Shown here: positions 24,011-31,810 of the stretch, piece by piece
How the letters are laid out: every line of letters starts with the position of its first letter
How positions within the stretch are numbered: position 1 is the stretch's first letter
DNA from: a virus
Length of the DNA: 46,254 nucleotides
IMG/VR virus record: IMGVR_UViG_3300028666_000047
Span: 1-46,254 of that record
Reading direction: 5' to 3' (one strand)
Position numbers and translations under genes: made by a program
Notes under the pieces: model-generated
The model's database searches: none
Told to the model about the DNA's origin: nothing
The model's input: the letters and a program-made list of their open reading frames with translations, nothing else

Positions 24011-26587
24011 TTAGATAACAATCAAACCATTGATAACATCATGGGAAGTGCCGCCTGAATCCAGAATGGTGCCAGTGAAACCAACGCGGCCATTGATTTG
24101 TATTCCATTTGGAGTACTGGGAGATAATTGCAGTTGTTGCGCTCCACCTGCGGCGGTGATACTCAGTTGGAAGTTGGGACTGCTCCCTTGTGAAGTTTCA
24201 CCCAGACTTATTGAATCTCCATTGCTGGCGACCACGCTAAGTCCGACGGTGTCGTATTGAGTCGTCAGTCCATAGCCGAAGTTACCAGCACTAAGCGATA
24301 AGAGAAGTCCAGAAGCACTCACGGTGTTGACGCCATTACTGAATGTCGTCCCATTACTCGTATATCTGTAAGTCTCCGTCAATTGCAGAAAACTGTTAGG
24401 GCTCAGTATTGCACCAGAAGTTACCGTGTAACTTCCACTTGGAGCAACACGGGACAGATTGATAACGACATTGTTCAGCGCTACTCCCGCCGCGGAAGCT
24501 ACGATCGGGGCATCCGACGGGCCGGTACCGCCTATCCAGGCGTTCTGTGACCAGATGCCGTACTGAGATCCGACATTTCCAATCCAGGCAACCAATACAT
24601 CAGATCCGTTCAGGACGGAAACGTAGTCGGGAGCCTGGGTGAAAGAGCTGCCTCCTACTTTCAGAACCCCTGCTGTGATGTTGGCTGCATTCAGATTGAT
24701 CAGATTGACATTCGCCGCATTGATCGTGCCTGCTACTGTGACGTTGGTTCCTACAACCAGCGTGCCCGTGGTGATCAAATCAGCGGTGAGACTTTGTATC
24801 TTGGCAGACGTGATCGTTGCATTGGCAATCTGCGCATTGGTAATGCTGAGGTTGGTGATCGCGCTGCCCGGTAAGCCGCCTGACAGGTTGAACGGCCCGG
24901 CCTGGCCGTTGATGTTTGCGACTACCAGGTTGGTGCAGTTCAGTGTGCCAGAGTCGATGGCGTTAGCCTTCATGTGCACCACATTGAAAGTGGTGCAATC
25001 CAGTTGCCCTACCGTGGCAAAGGCTGCCTGTATCACCGTAGCGTCAAGTGAGCTGATATAAGCTGAGGGAGTGGCTTTGATCAGGTAGATTTCGTCGAAC
25101 GCCCACAACCCGGAGCTCTGTCCCAACACCTGTATGGATATGCGGGCCCAACGGGCGAGGGCGGGAACCGTCAATTGCGCCTGCTTGAAAGAGTAACCGG
25201 CAGGAGAATTCGCCAGAGTCCACACCAGGCTGTAAGTTCCGGCGGCGGTGACAGGTATCGTGCAGGCCTGGTCCTTGTAGTAGGAAACGACCACGTTGGC
25301 GCTGGAACCGGAATTGACATCGGATCCGTTGGCGGACCAGTGGCCCGCCCAAGCTTCCAGGTAGAGCGTATCTCCGACGCCGGAAGAATCCGGCGGCTTC
25401 ACATCGAACACCATCCGGTTAACGGCAGAACTGGCGGCGGTGGACGGCCAACCTCCTCCATATTGTTTGATCAGGCCATAGGTTCCATCACGGCCCCAGG
25501 ACGCGTAGATCTTCAGTCCCTGACCGTCTTCTTTCCACGAGTAGGCGTTGTCCGCATAAGCTGTCCAACCTCGCGCCGAATCTCCGGGACCTTGAATGTC
25601 AAAAGTAGGGTCCTCCATCAGATTGTCGAAACTGCCCACGATCAGGTTGTTGGTGGATACGGCCGCGGATGCAATCTTTCCGGCAGTTACAGAATTGGCC
25701 GCCAAGGCATCTGTCGTCACAGAGCCGGATACAAATGTTGCAGTCGATACAGAGTTGGAGGTGACTGTTAAACTGACCAGGTTGTTGAACGCTCCCAGAC
25801 CAGTGACAACTAGATCATGGATGTCAACCTGATTCGCCTTGATCGCGGCCGCGGAAATCACGCCAGCGGTGATCCAGTCGGCGTAGAGAAGAGAAGTAGA
25901 GAGGGTGCCGCGTTCGGTACCCGCCTGGCCGGCAATTACCAGCCGCCACTGCCGGGTGGAATCCAGTTTATAGAGCACCGGCTGGGAGCCGGACACCATC
26001 AAGGTAACGATGTCGTTGACGTTGTAGTTCCAGTTAGTGCCGGATCCTATGGGATTGTCCTGAATGGTGGGAAGACTGGTTACCGGTACATTGATGGCGC
26101 TGATGGTTTGCGCCAACTTGGCGGTGTTGATCAGGCCGTCGGCAACTTGAGAATTCACCAACTGTCCGGTGATGTTGGCCGCGGGAACGGTATTGTCCCA
26201 GTAGAGAGTTCCGTCCGTCTTAGACTTGGCGGTGTACAGACCCATGCTCGTGGCATTCTTGAAATAGATGACCTGTCCCTCTTTGTAGGGTGTCGAGGGA
26301 TAAAACGCTGGCATGGCATAGCTTGGCGGCGTTCCGATGATCGTAACGACTGCGCTCAAACCGTCGTAGAGCTTGGAAAGATCGATAGCGCCCTGCTGGA
26401 TTTGACTGCCGGTGATGGAATTGAACTCGATCATTCCGCCAGGAATGATGCCTTGCAAAGTAGGGTCAGTAGGGTCGGCACTGCCCAAGAGATAGAGGAT
26501 CTCCTGTGCGGTCAGCGGAGCTTTGACATATCGGTTATCGGCTTGCCCCTTTGTGAAGTAGGAAGAGGCATCGAACTGAGCGGCCAT
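24011..26587 (-). CDS. Large tail fibre protein
   Basis: 858 aa. The N-terminus (about 1-60) resembles fibre attachment regions (F-T-K-G-Q-A-D-N-R-Y). A long middle region has repeated N-S-V-T-A-G-K-I-A-S, N-A-Q-I-A-N-A-T-I and L-I-N-L-N-A-A-N-I-T-A-G-V-L-K type segments, the fingerprint of trimeric beta-helical fibres. About 330-510 there is an inserted beta-sandwich-like domain with many Trp and Tyr, likely carbohydrate-binding. The C-terminus ends G-R-V-G-F-T-G-T-I-L-D-S-G-G-T, similar to fibre tips. AGGAGTTTC precedes the ATG. It should mediate host recognition and lies in the usual place after the baseplate-like genes. Trimerisation is inferred from the repeats. Confidence 0.8.
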   Translation of the reverse strand: MAAQFDASSYFTKGQADNRYVKAPLTAQEILYLLGSADPTDPTLQGIIPGGMIEFNSITGSQIQQGAIDLSKLYDGLSAVVTIIGTPPSYAMPAFYPSTPYKEGQVIYFKNATSMGLYTAKSKTDGTLYWDNTVPAANITGQLVNSQVADGLINTAKLAQTISAINVPVTSLPTIQDNPIGSGTNWNYNVNDIVTLMVSGSQPVLYKLDSTRQWRLVIAGQAGTERGTLSTSLLYADWITAGVISAAAIKANQVDIHDLVVTGLGAFNNLVSLTVTSNSVSTATFVSGSVTTDALAANSVTAGKIASAAVSTNNLIVGSFDNLMEDPTFDIQGPGDSARGWTAYADNAYSWKEDGQGLKIYASWGRDGTYGLIKQYGGGWPSTAASSAVNRMVFDVKPPDSSGVGDTLYLEAWAGHWSANGSDVNSGSSANVVVSYYKDQACTIPVTAAGTYSLVWTLANSPAGYSFKQAQLTVPALARWARISIQVLGQSSGLWAFDEIYLIKATPSAYISSLDATVIQAAFATVGQLDCTTFNVVHMKANAIDSGTLNCTNLVVANINGQAGPFNLSGGLPGSAITNLSITNAQIANATITSAKIQSLTADLITTGTLVVGTNVTVAGTINAANVNLINLNAANITAGVLKVGGSSFTQAPDYVSVLNGSDVLVAWIGNVGSQYGIWSQNAWIGGTGPSDAPIVASAAGVALNNVVINLSRVAPSGSYTVTSGAILSPNSFLQLTETYRYTSNGTTFSNGVNTVSASGLLLSLSAGNFGYGLTTQYDTVGLSVVASNGDSISLGETSQGSSPNFQLSITAAGGAQQLQLSPSTPNGIQINGRVGFTGTILDSGGTSHDVINGLIVI

Positions 26588-26640
26588 GAAACTCCTGCAC
26601 TACATGCGCCGCTCAAGGGCGTCAGAGAAAGAAAGCCTGC

Positions 26641-27294
26641 TTACATCCGGGTGCGCGCTGCCAGGGATGTCGTATTGGACAGACTGAACTGTTGCAGCAG
26701 TGTGCCGTCCACCTTGTAGATGCTCAGGGTGTTTCCCGCCTTGTCGACGGTCCAGTTTCCTAACTGGGCGTCATGCAGGTCTTGAATTGCGGTTTGCACA
26801 GCCGCCAGAATGGAAGCGTCCGCCACGCCGGCTACCGGCAATGCCTGGATACGTCCGCGGATATCCTGGATAGCCGGATCGTTGGCCGGCGAGACAAAGT
26901 CCGCCAGGTGCATGACACTGGTGTCCTTGGCCACCGTGGCATCCTTGGCCACCGTAGCATCCTGGGCTACGATCCCGGCGATACGGGTATCTCCCAACTG
27001 CACCAGGCCGAGGAACCGACCGCTGATGGTGGCTCCGTCTGCGACGTAACTGACTACTGCGAAATAGGTGCCGTCGGCGATGCCTCCGGTATTCCAGATG
27101 AACTTGTAAATACCATCCGTGCCTGGAACCAGGGACATGGCTGAATTGGTGGTGCTGGGCGCCGCCAATACCTGAGGAGTGTTGTCGAAGGTATTGAGTA
27201 TCGAGATCTGCGGCGGAGTCGTCACCACTGTTGCGCTGCCGTCGGCATGCGTCAGAGAAAGCAGGAAGGGAATCAGATCGCCGGGATAGTACAT
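26641..27294 (-). CDS. Fibre-associated protein with short tandem repeat
   Basis: 217 aa. I chose ATG 27294 because AAGGAG lies six bases before it. The first ~115 residues form an Ig-like beta domain (P-Q-I-S-I-L-N, G-T-D-G-I-Y-K-F-I-W-N). Then come A-K-D-A-T-V repeated units and a helical region, and the C-terminus returns to strands. Such an Ig-plus-stalk architecture is common in fibre or collar proteins. It lies between the large fibre gene and a secreted adhesin-like gene. No specific function is known. Confidence 0.65.
   Translation of the reverse strand: MYYPGDLIPFLLSLTHADGSATVVTTPPQISILNTFDNTPQVLAAPSTTNSAMSLVPGTDGIYKFIWNTGGIADGTYFAVVSYVADGATISGRFLGLVQLGDTRIAGIVAQDATVAKDATVAKDTSVMHLADFVSPANDPAIQDIRGRIQALPVAGVADASILAAVQTAIQDLHDAQLGNWTVDKAGNTLSIYKVDGTLLQQFSLSNTTSLAARTRM
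26921..26974 (-). repeat. 18-bp tandem repeat, three copies, inside a coding region
   Basis: Two almost identical 18-base units (26921-26938 and 26939-26956) and a diverged third (26957-26974). They encode A-(K/Q)-D-(A/T)-(T/S)-V hexapeptides in the fibre-associated protein. Being a multiple of three, copy-number change would alter stalk length without a frameshift. Confidence 0.8.
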
Positions 27295-27309
27295 GTACAA
27301 CTCCTTAAC

Positions 27310-28773
27310 CTAGTTGAGGATCGAGAAACTGAGACACAGCGGAGCGGTAAGCGTTCCGTGATACCCCAAGGTGAAACTGCCCGCGGTGTGAGCCAGGACG
27401 GCCACGCCTCCAGTCAATTCGGCGATGGAACTGTTACAGGGCGCGTCGAGCGCGGTACTTAAAGAAGCGTCGGGCGTGATGTGAATCTGACTATTTAATC
27501 CTGCCGCGGTAGTGGTGATGGTCTGGGTAGGATCGGTGCCGGCAGGGATCAGCACAAAACCCGAGGCGGCATCTCCACAAGCACTCCAATTTGCACACGG
27601 AGAGATCGTGCCATATGTGCCAGCTTTCACGGAGGCGATAGGTCCAGCGATTGTCCAAGTCGTCGCGCCAGTGCCTAAGATGCCCTGGTTGTCGTTGGTA
27701 CAGCCAGCCCCCGATCCGATGACTATGCATCCTGTGTTATTACCCGCAGAGATGTTGGAACCTAGTAAAACATTGAAGCTGCCGGCGCCACCGCCTAAGG
27801 ACGCCCCAACCATGACGTTATTACTACCAGAAATCTGACTGTTGGCGCCATTGCCAAACCCTAGCAACGTATTGTAAGAGCCATTTGTATATCTTCCACC
27901 ATTTAATCCCAAGATCGTGTTATAGGAACCCGTAGTAATCGGAGTCAGTGTACCGATCGCCAGTGACCCAGCAGCAGTCTGCAGTTCCAAGATAGGTGTC
28001 AAGACGCGGGCCCCCATCATGGAAATACTACCGAACAATTGAAAATCAGGTTGAACGGTATCTGCTGCCAGAGAAGGTAAAGCCAACTGCGTGGTTAGCA
28101 TCGCCACCGGCTTAACACCTATCAACCAGCCAGCTCCTTGCGTGTGTCCGGTGGTGGCAGAGCATGCCACGGTCATGCCATGCGCTAAGGCAATATCTCC
28201 AGAGGATAGAGAGACGGCTCCGTTCTCGCCGGAGAAAAAGTCTGTCCAAGAGACCTGGTCCGGTGTGCCTGCAGTCTGGATGCTAACCTGGATCAGAGAA
28301 GAGTTTCCGGTCCACGTCCCACCAAATGTACAATCATTCAATCCGGATCCCGTGAATATAGGAGTACCTATCGTGCTGGAATCGTAGTGCAGTCCTGAGA
28401 CGGCAATACTATGACTGTCACCATTGGAAAGCAGGACATCTCCAGAAATACCAGGGACGTTCAAACTGCCTCCGGTAGTTCCACTGGTATCTCCAAGGCC
28501 GTTGCAAGCCCCGTCGCATAGGTTGATGATGTCGTCAGCGGTGGCAGGAATAGCATTGCCATCTCCGGTAGATTTCAATAGCCCGGAGCCTGTAATCGTG
28601 GGGCCCGGGTGCGCAGACAGCCACTGGGCTATGGCGTGAAAGTTGGAATTGATCGTCGCGCGCGAGGTACTGATAGCATCGGTGCCCTGGATATCTACGG
28701 TAGTTGGCTGTCCGTAAGCCAGCGCTGCCAGGCTGCAGGACAACAACAGAGACTTCATCAATAGAGTGCGCAT
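27310..28773 (-). CDS. Secreted adhesin/fibre-like protein with YadA-head-type repeats
   Basis: 487 aa from ATG 28773, where GAGGAATAC lies upstream and a signal peptide (about 1-23, ending L-A-Y-G-Q) begins. About 300-380 there are repeats such as G-S-Y-N-T-I-L-G, G-S-Y-N-T-L-L-G-F-G and G-S-N-N-V-M-V-G with S-F-N-V-L-L-G. This is the left-handed parallel beta-roll pattern of YadA-type head domains and many phage fibres. The C-terminal ~110 residues are Thr-rich and beta-like. It is encoded among fibre genes, so a fibre is likely, but the signal peptide would direct export. It could equally be an exported trimeric adhesin. No enzyme motif is seen. Confidence 0.75.
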   Translation of the reverse strand: MRTLLMKSLLLSCSLAALAYGQPTTVDIQGTDAISTSRATINSNFHAIAQWLSAHPGPTITGSGLLKSTGDGNAIPATADDIINLCDGACNGLGDTSGTTGGSLNVPGISGDVLLSNGDSHSIAVSGLHYDSSTIGTPIFTGSGLNDCTFGGTWTGNSSLIQVSIQTAGTPDQVSWTDFFSGENGAVSLSSGDIALAHGMTVACSATTGHTQGAGWLIGVKPVAMLTTQLALPSLAADTVQPDFQLFGSISMMGARVLTPILELQTAAGSLAIGTLTPITTGSYNTILGLNGGRYTNGSYNTLLGFGNGANSQISGSNNVMVGASLGGGAGSFNVLLGSNISAGNNTGCIVIGSGAGCTNDNQGILGTGATTWTIAGPIASVKAGTYGTISPCANWSACGDAASGFVLIPAGTDPTQTITTTAAGLNSQIHITPDASLSTALDAPCNSSIAELTGGVAVLAHTAGSFTLGYHGTLTAPLCLSFSILN

Positions 28774-28786
28774 GAAAGTGTATTCC

Positions 28787-29581
28787 TCAGGGAGTGTTCC
28801 ACGTACCAGTCTGCTGATCCCACGTGCCAGGTAAGGTATCCCAGGTCTTCGGAGCCGGAGGGCCACCCAGGGTAATGGTGATAATGTTGCCCGCAATGAC
28901 GATTTGGGACTGAACGGAATCGACGACGATTGACGGGTCTCCCAATAAAGGTTCGAGGGCAACCAGAAGGTTTGCCGGATCAAACGATGTGGAGTCCACA
29001 GGCGCCGGAAAGATCAGTTGGATTTGCTGGGTCAGGTCGTTGCCTACGATCGGCCGCGGACGGACTTGAATCTGGGACGGATCGAGAACAGGTTTTTCCC
29101 ATGCATTCAATACGGTCACCGGCGCGCCTGGAGGGGTGACCACCTGATTGATTGAACCGGTGGTGAACGTGAAGCGATAACTCTGGGTCATCGCCTCGCC
29201 GATGGGATTCCGCACGTAGTTCTTCGCCAGGAGGGAAGTTGCGCCCACGATTAACACGGTGTACGTTACGTTGGTGCGCAAAACCGCGGCGGGCGTGAAG
29301 AGTAGTTTCTGATCCTGCTGGAAGGTGTCGCCGGATTCCGGCGCAGGGAAGGCAAAGGAGCCTAAGATATACTCCCGGCCGGTGGCCGCCGTGACACCGG
29401 AAATGATGCTGCCGTCAGAGGCAACCACATCCGTCTGGCCGGGGCCTTGCAGGGAGAACGTGGCGCTGCTGACAGAGGCAGGATCGATAGGCTGGTCGAA
29501 CAGGATGGTAATCGGGCGTCCCAGGACGACATCAGTTTCACCTGGGGCTGGCGACACAGATTGAATGACCGGTCCGTTCAT
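28787..29581 (-). CDS. Big_5/SbsA-like Ig domain structural protein
   Basis: 264 aa. The N-terminal ~140 residues match the SbsA-type Ig-like repeat (Big_5): V-S-P-A-P-G-E-T-D-V, then I-T-I-L-F-D-Q-P-I-D-P-A-S-V and L-L-F-T-P-A-A-V-L-R-T-N-V-T-Y-T-V. The second half has another strand-rich domain with a related L-I-F-P-A-P-V-D-S-T-S-F-D motif and ends in a W-D-T...W-N-T tail. Its ATG overlaps the previous stop as ATGA. Such Ig domains often decorate phage capsids or fibres and help adhesion. Placement just after the head genes supports a virion decoration or collar protein. Confidence 0.75.
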   Translation of the reverse strand: MNGPVIQSVSPAPGETDVVLGRPITILFDQPIDPASVSSATFSLQGPGQTDVVASDGSIISGVTAATGREYILGSFAFPAPESGDTFQQDQKLLFTPAAVLRTNVTYTVLIVGATSLLAKNYVRNPIGEAMTQSYRFTFTTGSINQVVTPPGAPVTVLNAWEKPVLDPSQIQVRPRPIVGNDLTQQIQLIFPAPVDSTSFDPANLLVALEPLLGDPSIVVDSVQSQIVIAGNIITITLGGPPAPKTWDTLPGTWDQQTGTWNTP

Positions 29582-30075
29582 AATAGGTATTTCTCCGGAT
29601 CATCCATCCCGGGAGCCAGGAGGATACCGGAGTCAAGGCGTACAGGTTGGCCGGGGGTTTGGATGCGCACAGCCTTGAGGAGGGCTGCCTGGATCTTCTT
29701 CTGCTCTTCCGCGTCGGCGGTGGCGAAACAGACCATCTCGTCGCCGTGTTCCTCCGGGTCCGGATCAATGCCTAGATCGCGGAAGAACTGACGGGTGCCG
29801 GTAAAGACCATCTTGCCGACGTCTTCTTCCACAACAGATAGCTCTTTGGATTTGGAGAGCTCCCAGAACTCCGGATGCTCAGTAACATCGATCAGGATGC
29901 CGTCGCGGATGCCCTGCTGAATCATGTGCATGGATGCCTCGGCCGGCACCACTGTCATGGGATTCCGCAGACCCAACACTACGCCGCGGCACTGATAACG
30001 GCTGGCCTTTTCGCGGACCAGCATGATAACGTGGCCGGTGCGGTCCACCGGCGGAAACTCAAGGATCTTCGCCAT
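29578..30075 (-). CDS. Small head-region protein, unknown function
   Basis: 165 aa, slightly acidic, alpha/beta. It has V-R-E-K-A-S-R-Y-Q-C-R-G-V-V near the start and a C-terminal P-G-Q-P-V-R-L-D-S-G segment. It is the first gene after the major capsid protein, a position used by head-completion or head-tail joining proteins. No family is recognised. A strong hairpin between the capsid gene and this gene (30100-30138) may reduce its expression compared with capsid. Confidence 0.6.
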   Translation of the reverse strand: MAKILEFPPVDRTGHVIMLVREKASRYQCRGVVLGLRNPMTVVPAEASMHMIQQGIRDGILIDVTEHPEFWELSKSKELSVVEEDVGKMVFTGTRQFFRDLGIDPDPEEHGDEMVCFATADAEEQKKIQAALLKAVRIQTPGQPVRLDSGILLAPGMDDPEKYLL

Positions 30076-30099
30076 AGTCTCTGCTTTCTGTAGGGGACC

Positions 30100-30138
30100 G
30101 GGCGGCGGCCGCCGGCGGAAACCGGTGACGCGCCGCCC
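30100..30138 (-). terminator. GC-rich stem-loop between the major capsid gene and the next gene
   Basis: GGGCGGCG and CGCCGCCC form a perfect 8-bp stem (arms 30100-30107 and 30131-30138) with a structured 23-base loop. It begins eight bases after the capsid stop. There is no U tract after it, so it is more likely a transcript-stabilising or partly attenuating structure than a full terminator. Confidence 0.55.
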
Positions 30139-30145
30139 AGATGGG

Positions 30146-31507
30146 TTACGCTAATACGTTGGTCGGAGTGGCGCCGAACTGCGTGATGTCGCTCAGCTGC
30201 TTGAAGGCGCTGTTGGCTTCGTTGATGTTGATCATCGCACGGGCCGGCAGGACAAACTCGTTCGGACGGATGGCGACGTTCTTGGCTACGGTGATGGCCT
30301 GACCTTCGTTCAAAATGCCAAAACCATAGGTTTCCTCGACGCCGATGTTGCGGATGTTGTAGTGCGGATCGTTGAACGAATTGACATGCGGATCTTCGTC
30401 CACGATCAGCGCGCCCAGGTTGCGGCGGTCGAACAACATGATGTCCGTGGTGCGGGCCAGCGGGTCGAAGCGCACGAACGGGGACACCAGGATGGTGAAG
30501 TTCAGGCCCAGGTAGTTGAGCAGCGTGGGAGCGGAGGTCTGGTTCTGAGGCAGGCCCTGCGCGGTCCCGGTCTGACCGGTGGACTGCTGCACGCCGGCTT
30601 TGAACTGGCCGGTCTGTCCAAGACCTTGGCCAAGTCCATGGAAGTTATACTGACCTTCGAACGCCTTGGCAGCCGCATTACCGGTGAAGGCCTGGAAGAA
30701 GTTCCCGCCGCCGGCTTGGATCGCAAATTCGCGAAGAGTCGGGTCCTTGACCCACATCAAATAGGTCATGGGATGCACTAACAGTGTGTCAGGGATGAAG
30801 CCCTGAGTCAGGTTGGTGGCGTATAGGTCGTAGATGTCGTCCATCGTCATGGAACCGTTGAATCCGCCCATGATGTTACGACCGGTGGTGACACCTTTGA
30901 CGGGCTGCGCCTGGCCGCTGGCGACCAAACCGGAGCCGTTGGTGGTGCGGGCAGCCGTGGAGTTATCGAACACCAGGGTGCCGAGAGAGGTGATCCAGTT
31001 GAAGATGTACTCTTCGCGGTGACGCGCCAGGGCTTGCCCTGCGAGTTTCACCCACCAATTGAGCCACGGATAGCTCGACTGGTCGACGAACCGCTCCGCG
31101 ATGCGTAGCATCAGGCCGTGCCGTTTGACGGACACGCCGTAGGTCTGCCCGCCGCCCACGTTGATGTTGAAGATAGGCAGGCCCATGCCGTCGCCCACTT
31201 CGCGCGCGTTCAGGGTGTCGATCGCCGGAAACACGGTCTGCATGCCAGGAACGTATTCGATCCGCTGCAGCAAGCTGGAGCCGATGAGCATGGGCTCCAC
31301 GCCTTCTTGGACGAACTGGGTCAGGACACGCGGCACCAGGAAGGCCGCGTTGGGAACGTCCATCGCGTCCGCCATGGTGACATGTTCGCCGTCTTCGTCG
31401 TAGCCGTTGCTACGAAATACGGTGTCGAGCTTACTCAGGCTCAGTAGGTCGTCTTTTGCCAACTCAACGGCCCAATCTTGCGTCTTTTTTACTACTTTCT
31501 TTGCCAT
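30146..31507 (-). CDS. Major capsid protein
   Basis: 453 aa. It has a short charged helical N-terminus, then features of HK97-fold capsid proteins: P-N-A-A-F-L-V-P-R-V, a spine-like helical part with A-L-A-R-H-R-E-E-Y, G-S-M-T-M-D-D-I-Y-D-L and I-P-D-T-L-L-V-H-P-M-T-Y-L-M-W, then V-S-P-F-V-R-F-D-P-L...D-I-M-L-F-D-R-R-N-L-G-A-L. This matches capsid proteins of several large phages, including the D-D-I-Y and H-P-x-x-Y elements. It lies downstream of the protease/scaffold gene as expected. The start codon and ribosome-binding region are buried in a stem-loop (31506-31557). Subunits would form the icosahedral head shell. Confidence 0.85.
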   Translation of the reverse strand: MAKKVVKKTQDWAVELAKDDLLSLSKLDTVFRSNGYDEDGEHVTMADAMDVPNAAFLVPRVLTQFVQEGVEPMLIGSSLLQRIEYVPGMQTVFPAIDTLNAREVGDGMGLPIFNINVGGGQTYGVSVKRHGLMLRIAERFVDQSSYPWLNWWVKLAGQALARHREEYIFNWITSLGTLVFDNSTAARTTNGSGLVASGQAQPVKGVTTGRNIMGGFNGSMTMDDIYDLYATNLTQGFIPDTLLVHPMTYLMWVKDPTLREFAIQAGGGNFFQAFTGNAAAKAFEGQYNFHGLGQGLGQTGQFKAGVQQSTGQTGTAQGLPQNQTSAPTLLNYLGLNFTILVSPFVRFDPLARTTDIMLFDRRNLGALIVDEDPHVNSFNDPHYNIRNIGVEETYGFGILNEGQAITVAKNVAIRPNEFVLPARAMININEANSAFKQLSDITQFGATPTNVLA

Positions 31508-31557
31508 GGAACACCTAACCTTCCACCTTTAACGGGTGAAAGACTTAGGGCTTCCAT
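31492..31557 (-). CDS. Possible 21-codon leader peptide overlapping the start of the major capsid gene
   Basis: ATG 31557 follows AGAGG at a good distance and opens 21 codons (M-E-A-L-S-L-S-P-V-K...) ending at TAG 31492-31494, 13-16 bases inside the capsid gene in another frame. Translation through it would unfold the hairpin that covers the capsid start. There is no homologue to support it; it may be chance. Confidence 0.35.
   Translation of the reverse strand: MEALSLSPVKGGRLGVPWQRK
31506..31557 (-). promoter_or_regulatory. Three-tier stem-loop covering the capsid gene start
   Basis: Arms pair ATGGAA/TTCCAT (31552-31557 with 31506-31511), CCTAA/TTAGG (31545-31549 with 31514-31518) and CACC/GGTG (31535-31538 with 31524-31527). 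The capsid ATG (31505-31507) and the upstream AGG are within the paired bases, so the stem could block translation until opened. Confidence 0.6.
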
Positions 31558-31581
31558 ATGAGCCTCTGTTTTGAAATACCG

Positions 31582-31797
31582 CTACGCGACGCGCCGCGGC
31601 TGGACTAAGGAGACTTCAATATCCTGCTTGCAACGATCGCAGCGAAACTTCCCAGCTGTCTGTCCCGCGTCGTTGGGTTTACAGATCAGCTTGTTACATG
31701 TCCGCTCTTCATCCTTATCCCGGGAGTTCGCGCAACGGAGACCCTCCGGGGTGAATCTAGCGCGGCCTTTGACGACCGCTGATCTGAGAGTCAGCAT
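31582..31797 (-). CDS. Com-like zinc finger protein
   Basis: 71 aa. The sequence has L-R-C, then T-C-N-K-L-I-C-K and a C-terminal F-R-C-D-R-C-K-Q-D-I. The C-N-K-L...R-C-x-R-C-K-x-x-I pattern closely resembles phage Mu Com, a zinc-binding protein that opens an mRNA hairpin to allow translation of mom. Here the first cysteine pair is split by an 11-residue insertion. The gene lies directly upstream of the major capsid leader, which can fold over its own start. I infer, but cannot show, that this protein binds that or another leader. ATG 31797 has only a weak GAAAG upstream. Confidence 0.65.
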   Translation of the reverse strand: MLTLRSAVVKGRARFTPEGLRCANSRDKDEERTCNKLICKPNDAGQTAGKFRCDRCKQDIEVSLVQPRRVA

Positions 31798-31810
31798 AAA
31801 GTTCTTTCGG

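Noticed and set aside
26619-27261. 13-bp direct repeat GCGTCAGAGAAAG at 26619-26631 and 27249-27261
   Set aside because: One copy is inside a gene and the other in a gap; no boundaries or terminal structures suggest mobility, so chance is likely.
28774-28983. N-terminal extension of the YadA-like gene
   Set aside because: The extension overlaps the end of the Ig-domain gene, is Arg/Ser/Leu-rich, and the signal peptide with its own ribosome-binding site begins at 28773.
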